Source: PLOWO2-12-38-17 sp963709355 (lineage in GTDB: Bacteria > Planctomycetota > Brocadiia > Brocadiales > Brocadiaceae). Taken from it: DNA of 11,572 nucleotides. Shown here piece after piece: positions 1-6,926 of the stretch. Where the stretch lies: NCBI GenBank assembly GCA_963709355.1, contig CAVPVY010000001.1, positions 1 to 11,572 on the forward strand, in the 5' to 3' direction. How positions within the stretch are numbered: position 1 is the first letter of the stretch; every line of letters begins with the position of its first letter. The position numbers and the translations under genes are program-made. The notes below the pieces were generated by a model that was not told the origin of the DNA, made no database searches, and worked only from the letters and a program-made list of their open reading frames with translations.

Positions 1-479
1 AAGTTTATTTTTAAACGCTTTAAGATCTTGTGCTGACTGAGAAGATTTGTAGGGATATTTTTCAGAAAAGCATTAAGTTTTCCATTAAAACCTCTTTCTT
101 CCAGAAAAGGTTTGTATTGGATGACTTTCAGAAATTCAAAAAGTTCCTCTTTAAACTCTTTTTTAGTTCCAGAAGGGTTTCCCTGATATTTTCTCACAAA
201 ATCATGAAGTTTAGCATGAAGATCTCTTGCTGACACAGGCGGATTGTTTCGATTATCACTTCCATCCTGAGAATCTTTCGATTCACTATATGCTGGTGTT
301 GCTTGATTGATTTTTTCATCCTGTTGAACTTTAAGTTCGTTTTCAGACGGCATTGATGGTGCGTAAGCGATTATAGCCACCAATCCTGCAGACAAGAAAA
401 TCGCCAGACACATATTATAGGCAATGAGCCATCCTTTGTGCATTTTAACTTGTGGGTGATCTTTTGAATTATTAATCAT
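1..479 (-). CDS. Hypothetical single-pass membrane protein, 3' end beyond window
   Basis: An open frame runs from an ATG at 479-477 to the left edge without a stop, giving 159 codons. I read it directly from the minus strand. The product begins with a short polar segment (residues 1-15), then one hydrophobic helix (about 17-40, containing WLIAYNMCLAIFLSAGLVAI). A polar, low-complexity Ser/Asp/Asn/Pro linker follows (about 42-82), then a charged, helix-rich domain (about 83-159) rich in Lys, Glu, Phe and Leu. This suggests an inner-membrane anchor with most of the protein in the periplasm. There is no lipobox and no clear signal-peptidase site. A weak Shine-Dalgarno (GAGGT) lies upstream of the ATG. 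I do not recognise the family. The opposite-strand frame at 30-233 is taken to be a shadow of this gene. Confidence 0.65.
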   Translation of the reverse strand, partial: MINNSKDHPQVKMHKGWLIAYNMCLAIFLSAGLVAIIAYAPSMPSENELKVQQDEKINQATPAYSESKDSQDGSDNRNNPPVSARDLHAKLHDFVRKYQGNPSGTKKEFKEELFEFLKVIQYKPFLEERGFNGKLNAFLKNIPTNLLSQHKILKRLKIN

Positions 480-791
480 AATAATTTCTGACCTCAAGCT
501 TTGAGCCATTGAATTGTTGTTTTTAAAATTCCCCTTAATAAAAAAATGGTGGGGGTGTGAAATTGCTTACTGAAAAGATGTTTTTAGAGGCTAAACCATC
601 AAGTTCTAATTGACTCAAAAGGCACATGAACCTGAATTATCCCGATGCTCTTTATTCATAGTAGCCATAGAGAATCGCCAACTCTAAGAGTGTGTGGCAA
701 GCATATGTTTTCAAATCCAACCTCGCACAAGCATCTAAGAAACTTTGGCAGTGATCATACCTCTCGTGGCGCTATGAGGAAGGCCTGACAC
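480..791. other. Gap between the membrane protein gene and the SnoaL-like gene
   Basis: No complete gene is visible. The only coding-like stretch is a 39-codon open frame on the minus strand at 652-771, bounded by stops and lacking an ATG. Its product contains HCQSFLDACARLDLKTYA and ends LLELAILYGYYE, which reads like the C-terminal tail of a lost gene, but I cannot name it. The stretch 480-651 is AT-rich with nothing I can support. Confidence 0.4.
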
Positions 792-1229
792 TTAATGGTC
801 TACCATTTGCTGGACAAAGTGTTTTTCGATGATGAAATTTCTGCTTTTATCCACTATTACCTCCCAGTTCTGATGAACACACTTGTAAAGGGTTTTTCCT
901 TCATATGTCTTTGCCTTCCAATTGATATCAAGACTAACTGAAAAACCTTTCTCTTCATCTCCCGAAACCTTTAGATTTGATATTTCGTGGACATTCCACT
1001 GTATGTTTTCAACCACTTTTTTGTACCATTTTTCAAAATTGCTGAAATTCTTTATTGGACCAAAATCAGGAAAGTACATATCCACGTTTTCAGGATCAAG
1101 ATGTCCTTTGAAAAAGCTTATATCCGACTGATGATCAAATTCTGCAAACCATTTATGAACAAATGCCTTGACATCGTTTTCGTTGAACTTTGTTTTTGCG
1201 TAGTCATCATATCTTTTACTGTTTCCCAT
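792..1229 (-). CDS. SnoaL/NTF2-like small protein
   Basis: A 145-aa protein starting MGNSKRYDDY. I place the start at 1229 rather than at the upstream in-frame Met at 1316 because a good ribosome site (AAGGGAG) lies about 9 nt before this ATG, while the longer start has none. The sequence fits a compact alpha+beta cone of the SnoaL/NTF2 type: an N-terminal helix around DVKAFVHKWFAEFDH, a strand-turn segment with VDMYFPDFGPI, a helix with FEKWYKKVVENIQW, then amphipathic strands ending EKHFVQQMVDH. Members of this fold are enzymes or ligand-binding proteins, and no catalytic set can be assigned here. The stretch from MYFPDFGP to about residue 110 aligns by eye with the broken gene at 4350-4672, so the two are probably paralogues. 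The function is unknown. Confidence 0.7.
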   Translation of the reverse strand: MGNSKRYDDYAKTKFNENDVKAFVHKWFAEFDHQSDISFFKGHLDPENVDMYFPDFGPIKNFSNFEKWYKKVVENIQWNVHEISNLKVSGDEEKGFSVSLDINWKAKTYEGKTLYKCVHQNWEVIVDKSRNFIIEKHFVQQMVDH

Positions 1230-1254
1230 ATTTATTTCTCCCTTCTGACTATGT

Positions 1255-1416
1255 TTATAGCTCTGAATAAAACCTTGAATATTGGAACTTAATATCTCCT
1301 GTATATTCAGGCACAATATTTACTTTTCTGCATGACTCATCAGCAAACACATAAAAGCCCATTTGAAAGGCATCAAGCCAGGCAATGACAAATCCTGTTA
1401 AAAAATAATCTAAAAT
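1255..1416 (-). pseudogene. C-terminal remnant of an unknown gene
   Basis: A 53-codon open frame follows two consecutive in-frame stops (TAG TGA at 1417-1422) and ends with TAA at 1255-1257. There is no plausible start codon near its beginning. The peptide has a protein-like composition, with a hydrophobic aromatic segment (FLTGFVIAWLDAFQMGFYVF) followed by a charged tail ending YSRFYSEL. It lies 25 nt upstream of the SnoaL-like start on the same strand, so it may once have been co-transcribed with it. I read it as the surviving 3' end of a decayed gene and cannot identify the family. It could also be a chance open frame. Confidence 0.35.
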
Positions 1417-1898
1417 TCACTATATTTCAAAAAGCTTTGGTTGGTAGATTGCTACTAATGAATATGCTATCCAATGACTAAAGGAGTACCTAGATGCCAC
1501 CTGTTATTTGTCAGAGAGGAATTATCACATATGGGCGTATATTCCATAACATCAAATATTTTATGGCTAAAAATAAACACCTTTACATCTTTTTTCTGAA
1601 AATTTATCTTGGATTTTGAGGTTTATTATAACGATCTCTAATGTTAAACCTCATCATAAGGTATAGTCTTATCTATACTTTTCAATAGTTCATGAAAAAT
1701 CTCCCAGCCTTCTTTATACTTTATGATTTTCTTTTTGATGATTTCATTATCCAATATTATCAATCCCTTATTTTATAAATTTTTCCTTGAATTAAGATAT
1801 GCAATAAAGTAATTTCATAAAGAGGAAAAAGGATGCTATGAATATTATATTAAAAACGTAAGAGCATATCTTTTCGAATACTTAAAAGAAAAATTTAA
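1417..1898. other. AT-rich gap with one small open frame
   Basis: No recognisable gene. On the minus strand, 1644-1754 is a 36-codon frame opening with TTG (rc of 1752-1754), preceded by AAGGGA about 10 nt upstream. Its Lys/Glu-rich product contains IIKYKEGWEIFHELLKSIDK. It could be a small protein or the remnant of a larger one. The rest, including the 140 nt before the DUF433 gene, shows no convincing promoter or repeat. Confidence 0.35.
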
Positions 1899-2198
1899 AT
1901 GAAAAAAACAAATCATCCCTTTATTATTCTTGACAGTAATATACGTGGCAGCCATCCAATAATCTCTGGCACCGGCATTCGAGTTTTGGACATCGTGATA
2001 GAATATCAATACAAAGGTTATACCGTTGATCAAATTATTGATTATCATCCCCAATTAAAGTTAGAGCAAATACACGATACATTGTCATATTATTATGAAA
2101 ATCAAGAAAAGATTGATCGTCAAATAAAAGAAGAAAAAATGTATGTTGAACAATTAAGGAAAAAGACATTAAAAAGCCTACCTAGTTTAGCTAAGTAA
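1899..2198 (+). CDS. DUF433 (VapB45-like) antitoxin
   Basis: A 99-aa protein with the layout of DUF433 antitoxins: an N-terminal segment with PIISGTGIRVLDIV, then a predicted winged-helix-like DNA-binding stretch (GYTVDQIIDYHPQLKLEQIH) and the closing helix LSYYYENQEKIDRQIKEEK. The Lys/Glu-rich C-terminus (about residues 70-99) is the part expected to wrap the partner toxin. In this family the protein neutralises a PIN-like RNase and represses its own operon. One base separates its TAA from the ATG of the DUF5615 toxin gene, as expected for a toxin-antitoxin operon. The Shine-Dalgarno is poor, only an A/G-rich run. The gene is intact although its partner is not. Confidence 0.82.
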   Translation: MKKTNHPFIILDSNIRGSHPIISGTGIRVLDIVIEYQYKGYTVDQIIDYHPQLKLEQIHDTLSYYYENQEKIDRQIKEEKMYVEQLRKKTLKSLPSLAK

Positions 2199-2199
2199 A

Positions 2200-2538
2200 A
2201 TGCTTAAAATTTATACTGATGAAAATGTGGAGATTGTCATTGCAGAAGGTTTAAAACGACGTAAGGTAATTACCTGATCTGCACACGATATAGGTAATCT
2301 AGGGTTAAGTGATGAACAACAATTGAAATATGCAGCTAGCAAGAGAGCATGTCTATTTACTTATGATGCTGACTTCTTTAAAATCAGCACCAATTGGGCT
2401 AAACAAGATAAAGAACATTATGGTATATTCTACATTCATCCCCTAAGTACAACAATTGGTGAATGTATTAGAAAGTTGAAAGAATATGCTGAATTCTTTG
2501 AACAAGAAGATGTTAAAAATCAAATATTGTTTCTTTAA
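2200..2538 (+). pseudogene. DUF5615 PIN-like toxin gene with in-frame TGA
   Basis: The frame starts at ATG 2200 (product MLKIYTDENVEIVIAEG...). It meets TGA at 2275-2277 after 25 codons and then stays open in the same frame to the TAA at 2536-2538, for 112 residue positions in all. The sequence on both sides of the stop matches one DUF5615 domain: TDEN near the N-terminus (acidic PIN residues), LGLSDEQQL after the stop, and FTYDADFF where the family has its second acidic cluster. The lesion is therefore a single nonsense substitution, not a frameshift. An internal ATG at 2323 could restart translation but would omit the N-terminal acidic residues. The family is thought to be ribonuclease toxins paired with DUF433 antitoxins, and the gene order here agrees. 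Stop-codon readthrough cannot be excluded. Confidence 0.8.
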
Positions 2539-2615
2539 CAAGAGGATAATGTCCTAACCTTAATATTTGGGTAGTGTAAAATATGTTGTGTAAATCTCTG
2601 AAGAGAGATATATAA

Positions 2616-2666
2616 GTAATGAGAGAAACGAAGTGAAGCGTAGCGTAACGGAGTTTCTCTCATTAC
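2616..2666. repeat. 14-bp perfect inverted repeat, strong hairpin
   Basis: GTAATGAGAGAAAC (2616-2629) is repeated in perfect inversion at 2653-2666, with a 23-nt loop. A second small hairpin (ATCTCT, loop GAAG, AGAGAT) lies just before it at 2594-2609. It sits between the toxin gene and transposase fragments. It could be a transcription terminator for the toxin operon, although it has no proper U-tract (only ATCTTTTTA after it), or the end of a lost mobile element. Confidence 0.7.
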
Positions 2667-2695
2667 AGAAATCTTTTTAGGAGGAATAAAAGACA

Positions 2696-2782
2696 ATGGC
2701 AATATTTGCAAAAATAAAGATTTTGACACCTATGGCCTATGATCATTCTCTGTCCAACAAGACTCTCTTGTACAACCTTTAA
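2696..2782 (+). pseudogene. Possible N-terminal stub of an IS481-type transposase
   Basis: A 28-codon frame preceded by AGGAGG with near-ideal spacing, starting MAIFAKIKILTP and ending SLSNKTLLYNL before TAA. The run TPMAYDHSLSNK resembles, from memory, the first residues of IS481-like transposases, just before their helix-turn-helix. Nothing further of such a protein follows. The last half overlaps the opposite-strand transposase remnant, so part of the resemblance may be chance. A small genuine peptide is another possibility given the good ribosome site. Confidence 0.3.
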
Positions 2783-2905
2783 TATTAATGGCATCTTCAA
2801 CTTCAACCCATTGTTTATATTCAAAATTCAATTGTTCTTTATTATGCATCTATGGGTAATATGCAAAACATAGTTTGGTAGATAATGTCTATTTGCACGT
2901 GCCAA
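2730..2905 (-). pseudogene. Internally deleted REP-associated (Y1) transposase remnant
   Basis: Two fragments lie head to tail on the minus strand. The first (2905-2828) begins at a TTG (rc of 2903-2905) and reads LARANRHYLPNYVLHITHRC, the characteristic N-terminus of REP-associated tyrosine transposases. It then runs into TGA. The second (2840-2730) is in another frame and contains KEQLNFEYKQWVEVED, then TRESCWTE near its end, a string I associate with the C-terminal part of the same family. The HUH motif and the catalytic tyrosine between them are gone, so the gene is dead. This remnant is distinct from the Y1 transposase at 4685-9245, which carries a DnaA-like tail. Confidence 0.55.
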
Positions 2906-3004
2906 AACGCTAATACCTTATGTTTGCTTTTTTAGTATTAAAATGTGGTGTTTAAGGTTATAAATCACCATACTTTGGAAGTCATCCTCTTTTATATCAA
3001 CAAT

Positions 3005-3544
3005 TTACCCTGGTCCGACCCCAGGATGTGCCTCCCCGCCAGGTTCTCTTCTTTCCCCTGCACGAAAAAAAGTCCTCATTTCTGTCGAGACGAGATTCTC
3101 AACTGAATTAATAAGCTTCTCAGTCGCTTTTTGCAGATACACTGAAATATCTTTTTCTTGATCAGAGATATGTCTGGCGTGAGCTACTTCGAGCTCCCAC
3201 AAGCCAATTAGTTTGTCTATCTGGACAATCTGACTGCTATATTCTTTCCAGGTAGATGACCATTGAAATAAAGTACTAAGACCAGTAACAAATGCAATGA
3301 CGAGAGATATAATTGAAACAATTATTTCTTTTGTTAACCAGGGGGCCGAAGCTGGGTATGTAAATTTAAGGTTTGTAACAATAGGAATTACCAAACCGAG
3401 AAACAGGATTGCTACACCAGCACCTTGTGCACCAAAGCGCTTTGAGTCAACCCGATCCCCATAGAATTTGCGCTTACCATCAACATGTTGTTCCTTTATT
3501 TTCTTGTAATCAGATAATATACGATCAAATTCCTCAGACACCAT
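3005..3544 (-). CDS. Two-helix membrane protein, DUF4231/SLATT-like
   Basis: A 179-aa protein preceded by a strong ribosome site (GAGGAGG about 9 nt before the ATG). It has a charged N-terminal helix (residues 1-37), two transmembrane segments (about 39-58 and 72-94) and a cytosolic helical region (about 95-160) with WSSTWKEYSSQIVQIDKL and a Glu/Lys-rich coiled-coil-like stretch. This two-helix arrangement with a long amphipathic C-terminus matches DUF4231 and related SLATT proteins. SLATT domains are proposed pore-forming effectors in nucleotide-signalled defence, but no cyclase or SLOG-type sensor gene is nearby. The last 17 residues (GERREPGGEAHPGVGPG) come from a locally GC-rich stretch and look like a tail acquired by read-in to foreign sequence. 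The family call rests on architecture, not on a decisive motif. Confidence 0.55.
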   Translation of the reverse strand: MVSEEFDRILSDYKKIKEQHVDGKRKFYGDRVDSKRFGAQGAGVAILFLGLVIPIVTNLKFTYPASAPWLTKEIIVSIISLVIAFVTGLSTLFQWSSTWKEYSSQIVQIDKLIGLWELEVAHARHISDQEKDISVYLQKATEKLINSVENLVSTEMRTFFRAGERREPGGEAHPGVGPG

Positions 3545-3691
3545 AATAATAATTCCTCCTCTCTCTTAATAATAGACTTTTGCAAAACCACATGGATTCG
3601 GCTTAATTAGCCTCCATTTAAGTGTTCAATTATGCCTAAAAAGTTACCCAGATACGACGCGGCCCATCTCCAGCTATACTTGCTGTACCTT

Positions 3692-4264
3692 TTAGTATTT
3701 TTGATCCATCAATTCAATAATCCTGCGGACAAAGACGTTGCAGTGGCCGCTGCTACGCGCCGTTACAAGGTCACCATCTACCACTACGTTCTCATCAACG
3801 TAGATAGCGCCCATATTTCTGACATCACCAATCAAATTGTTGTTTACAACCACTTTGCGACCTTGCACCAGTTCCGGAGACGGAGTTACTAGCAACATAC
3901 CGTGGCAAATAATGCCCTTGAGTATGCTCTTTTCAGCAAATACACGCTTAAGGAATTTGGTCGCCGGGGGCAGTTTGTTCACATCCTCCGTCCAGCGTAG
4001 CTGATCAGATACATATCCCCCGGGCACGATAATGGCTGCATAACTACGGAGTGTCTCATCATTTATATTCTCAAAGCTCTCTTTCACTTCGAGGGGATCC
4101 TTAAACAAGAGCCCCTTAAACTCCTGCTTGGGTTGATCCCAAAGGCGGGTCAGAAAATTAACCTCGGCTCCTTCCTCAGGAAAGCGATACTTGTAGTACC
4201 AGATTTCCGGTTCCTCATAGTGGTGTTCGATTAAAATGCCTATCTTTTTTCCTTGAAGTTTCAT
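3692..4264 (-). CDS. DJ-1/PfpI family protein
   Basis: A 190-aa complete domain with the class I glutamine amidotransferase-like fold. Strand 1 is KKIGILIEHHYEEPE, with Glu17/Glu18 in the position of the acidic residue that pairs with the nucleophile. The PGGY loop is at about 81-84, and the nucleophile elbow GIICHGM carries Cys120 next to His121. A later His174 lies in RSSGHCNVF. Family members include deglycase-like proteins, chaperones and proteases, often stress-related, and the substrate here is unknown. The ribosome site is AAGGGAG about 9 nt upstream of the ATG. The gene lies 85 bp downstream of a broken SnoaL/NTF2-like gene on the same strand, with which it may once have formed an operon. 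Length and motifs look intact. Confidence 0.88.
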   Translation of the reverse strand: MKLQGKKIGILIEHHYEEPEIWYYKYRFPEEGAEVNFLTRLWDQPKQEFKGLLFKDPLEVKESFENINDETLRSYAAIIVPGGYVSDQLRWTEDVNKLPPATKFLKRVFAEKSILKGIICHGMLLVTPSPELVQGRKVVVNNNLIGDVRNMGAIYVDENVVVDGDLVTARSSGHCNVFVRRIIELMDQKY

Positions 4265-4349
4265 GCTTTAGTCTCCCTTATGAATAAAGTATGCTTTAAA
4301 ATTTACATGGAGAAATAAATGACGTTTACAGTTGCGCATAACCAGGCGC

Positions 4350-4672
4350 TTAGACAAATGGCACTACCGTTACGTTGTACGTAACAACTTCTAGCCCATA
4401 ATCATTTTTGGTGGAACTTTTCACAGTCCGGTGTTGATTAACATTCAAAAGAGGTGCGCTTAATTCAGCAACGGACATTTCCCACCAACTTGCTTGCAAG
4501 TGACGATGATATCAAGTATGACTTCATCACCCACAATATTCGGCTTAATAGTTTGGATACAATGATTCTCATCAGAAAACAGGTTTATGACATAATCGTA
4601 CCATTTATTGAAAGTTTCATAGTCACAAATTTCATAATCCAGGAACTTCATGTTTAAGCCTTTACAACAATG
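4350..4672 (-). pseudogene. Truncated, frameshifted SnoaL/NTF2-like gene
   Basis: The frame from 4651 reads MKFLDYEICDYETFNKWYDY and continues to about 4480, where it meets an early stop. Moving one frame near 4478-4486 restores homologous-looking protein: MSVAELSAPLLN, then STKNDYGLEVVTYNVTVVP and a stop at 4350-4352. Reading frame stays open upstream of the Met back to the transposase border at about 4673. MKFLDYE...FNKWY aligns with MYFPDFG...FEKWY of the intact gene at 792-1229, so the N-terminal half of the domain is missing here. The gene was cut by the mobile elements to its right and also carries a small indel. It is a non-functional paralogue. Confidence 0.72.
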
Positions 4673-4684
4673 AGGTCAGATCTT

Positions 4685-5482
4685 TCAGAATGACAATTCT
4701 GATTCTATCTTTTGCATGGTTTTTGTAAGCTTTTTGTCCTTCTTCAGCTTCTCACGCAAACGTTTCCTTCCCTGGCTCACGGTACTATAATCCACACCCA
4801 TCATTTCTCCGATCTCACTCCCTTTAAAACCGCCTAATCGATATAACAGATCCATGGCTATTTGTCGTACAATGCCTCTATCTCTCGTTATCTCATGAAA
4901 ACTTTTTCCTACATCTTTACTGATAGCTTCAATGATTTCTTCTTTAGTTTTATACTTTCTCAAATGCTGTACGGCAGGAATTTCACGGGACTTCATTGGT
5001 AAAAATGTATCCCTTATCCAATCTACAAAAACACTACTCCCCAGTATACATCCACCAATTATGTCTTCCTTTATATCGATTCCTGTCGATAAATCGTTAC
5101 TGATTGACTCCCAATACATTTTTCTTCCTTCTTTCGTATCTCCTCCATATGGTTCAAGCACCTGAGCGCAATCAATAAAACTCTTTTTTCTGGAATCGCT
5201 GATATAACCCAAAAGGCTGCTCCATGTGTAGTTCTTCAGATATTTCTTCTTTTCTGGAAGAGATACCTTTTCTATTTGTTCTGTTCTGACTGGATTCAGA
5301 TGGATATATCGGGATAATATATAGAGATACGTCTCCTTCTCTACAAGAATACTCTTATATCTCCCCTGATACAAATGGCCGGTTCTTTTCTGTCTTCTAT
5401 TAAAATAAGAAGTATAGCTGATATTAAACCATCTCATGAATGCACTGAGATTGCCAAGGGGTGTTTCCAGAAGCAGATGAAA
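4685..5482 (-). pseudogene. Y1 transposase with DnaA-like C-terminus, 3' part of split gene
   Basis: Reading the minus strand from 5482 gives FHLLLETPLGNLSAF and then a long open frame (from Met at 5437) to the TGA at 4685-4687. It contains the second half of the HUH motif (the His of FHLLLE), YFNRRQKRTGHLYQGRYK, and the catalytic tyrosine of SRYIHLNPVR (Tyr123 of the reconstructed protein). About residues 235-329 form a helix-turn-helix domain like the DnaA C-terminus, with GSEIGEMMGVDYSTVSQGRK. Such proteins nick single-stranded DNA at hairpins through a 5'-phosphotyrosine link. The N-terminal 64 codons lie 3.57 kb away at 9054-9245, separated by the RIT element. On its own this part lacks a start and the first catalytic His. 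Confidence 0.85.
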
Positions 5483-5483
5483 A

Positions 5484-5511
5484 TGTTATGTGCAGTAAAT
5501 AATTATGTGAA
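5484..5511 (+). repeat. Left terminal inverted repeat of RIT
   Basis: This 28-bp sequence is identical to the reverse complement of 8999-9026. It holds two direct copies of a 10-mer spaced 17 bp apart, TTATGTGCAG (5486-5495) and TTATGTGAAG (5503-5512, one base past the repeat), separated by TAAATAA. These probably are recombinase-binding sites. Confidence 0.9.
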
Positions 5512-5560
5512 GTAAATCCTGCAAGCACTCCTTTCTTTTTGTAAGGCCTACCTTATTTCC

Positions 5561-5589
5561 TTGCCTCATCTCAAATAACTTAACATAAT
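5561..5589 (+). promoter_or_regulatory. Possible promoter for the rit operon
   Basis: TTGCCT (5561-5566) and CATAAT (5584-5589) are separated by 17 bp, in the AT-rich leader between the left end of the RIT element and ritA. Match to consensus is moderate. An overlapping TAATATTTATGCTAT offers alternative -10 hexamers. Confidence 0.3.
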
Positions 5590-5660
5590 ATTTATGCTAT
5601 TTTAGTTCCTGTTCATCTTCATTTAACTTTTACCTATAAAGAGTTAATAAGGAGGTTGTG

Positions 5661-6926
5661 ATGATGCAGGAATCTATTTTTAGTAGTTCTCATACGTTAG
5701 AAAAGTTCCACAAAGAACCGCTTGGGCCATTACTTGAGGGGTTCTGTCAATGGCTAATTTACCAGGGTTATGCTTGTTACACCATCCGAAAGCATCTTTT
5801 TTGCATATTTTATTTAAACGATTATCTTGCTAATCAGGGGTTAAGTGATTATTCACAGTTAACTCAGCGTCATATCCGCATATTTCTCACGGAGTATCTC
5901 GCCAAGTCTAGAGGCGGCAAAAAAGAACACAACCGCCACCTGCGCATTACCTTTTCAATAAACCGATTTACAAAATATCTGAAGGAATGCCACATTGTAA
6001 TAGACTTTAGCCATTGTCAAACATCGCCATCTCCTTTACTTGATGGCTACCTGCAATGGTTAAAGGATATTCAAAATTCAGCCCAGGGAACGATTGAGCT
6101 TCGCCGTGCCTATTTGTCCCGGTTTCTGGCAAGCTTTGACGGGGGTCTGTCCACGCAAAGGCTGGCCCATTTGTCTCCCGGTGAAGTAGAGACCTTTTTC
6201 CTGGAGTATGCAAAAAGTCGCGGGAAAGCTTCACGCCGCTCCATGCAGGCAGCACTTCGTACTTTCTTGCGTTTCTGCTATGCAAAAGGGTACATTGGTC
6301 GTGACCTGTCCGCAAGCGTGCCTACATTACGAACCTATAAGCTTGACACACTCCCACGGAGCCTGACCGACTACGAAATCCACAGAATCCTCTCTCACAT
6401 AGACCGGGAAACAGATACAGGAAGGAGAGACTATGCCATCATTCAACTGCTCTATACCTACGGAATACGGGGAGGACAACTGCGAGCACTTCAGCTCAAT
6501 GACATCAACTGGAGGCAAAACCGTATACATTTTTCGGCCATGAAGCATGGCAAAGAGATATACCAACCCCTGACGAACGATGTCGGTGAAAGCCTGCTCA
6601 GCTACCTTCGGCACAGCCGTCCCACCACGTCATATAAGGAACTGTTTCTCACGTTGCGTGCACCTTACCGGCCACTTAAATACTCAACTACCTTGTCTGA
6701 AATCATTGCCAACCGCATGAAGTCAGCAGGCTTAAAGGTTACCAGGTGCGGCTCTCACGCCTTTCGCCATGGATTTGCCACCCGCATGCTGGCAGGCGGT
6801 CATCCCCTGAAATCCATCGCAGACATGCTCGGACATCGCTGTATTCAGACCACTGCGGTTTACACAAAAGTGGATTTTCAAACCCTTAACCGTGTCCCAC
6901 TTGACTGGCCGGAGGTGATGCCATGA
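5661..6926 (+). CDS. ritA: Tyrosine recombinase, first of RIT trio
   Basis: A site-specific recombinase of 421 aa. AAGGAGG (5649-5655) precedes GTG-ATG-ATG; I take the ATG at 5661, though 5664 is equally possible. It has N-terminal SAM-like core-binding segments (about 20-110 and 125-215), a long or doubled arm that explains the large size, then a catalytic domain from about 230. All active-site residues are present: Arg270 (YGIRGGQLRAL), Lys295 (MKHGKE), His366 and Arg369 (SHAFRHGF), His392 (LGHRCIQTT) and nucleophile Tyr401 (VYTK). Recombinases of this class cut and rejoin DNA through a 3'-phosphotyrosine link. The gene overlaps ritB by ATGA at 6923-6926, indicating translational coupling. 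In RIT elements all three proteins are thought to act together in movement. Confidence 0.9.
   Translation: MMQESIFSSSHTLEKFHKEPLGPLLEGFCQWLIYQGYACYTIRKHLFCIFYLNDYLANQGLSDYSQLTQRHIRIFLTEYLAKSRGGKKEHNRHLRITFSINRFTKYLKECHIVIDFSHCQTSPSPLLDGYLQWLKDIQNSAQGTIELRRAYLSRFLASFDGGLSTQRLAHLSPGEVETFFLEYAKSRGKASRRSMQAALRTFLRFCYAKGYIGRDLSASVPTLRTYKLDTLPRSLTDYEIHRILSHIDRETDTGRRDYAIIQLLYTYGIRGGQLRALQLNDINWRQNRIHFSAMKHGKEIYQPLTNDVGESLLSYLRHSRPTTSYKELFLTLRAPYRPLKYSTTLSEIIANRMKSAGLKVTRCGSHAFRHGFATRMLAGGHPLKSIADMLGHRCIQTTAVYTKVDFQTLNRVPLDWPEVMP

Noticed and set aside
30..233. 67-codon plus-strand open frame
   Set aside because: It is antisense to the longer minus-strand frame 1-479, which has a start, a clear membrane segment and no stop; the plus-strand product is a Phe/Lys-rich shadow.
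2567..2595. GGGTAGTGTAAAATATGTTG-like sequence resembling an IS256-type end, with a weaker GTAGTGTAAG at 11220
   Set aside because: Resemblance is from memory only, the two copies share just a few bases, and no IS256-type transposase is present.
2535..2729. 64-codon minus-strand frame across the hairpin
   Set aside because: It runs straight through the 14-bp inverted repeat, lacks a ribosome site and resembles no protein.
3632..3892. 86-codon plus-strand open frame
   Set aside because: It overlaps the 3' end of the DJ-1/PfpI gene on the other strand, which has full catalytic motifs.
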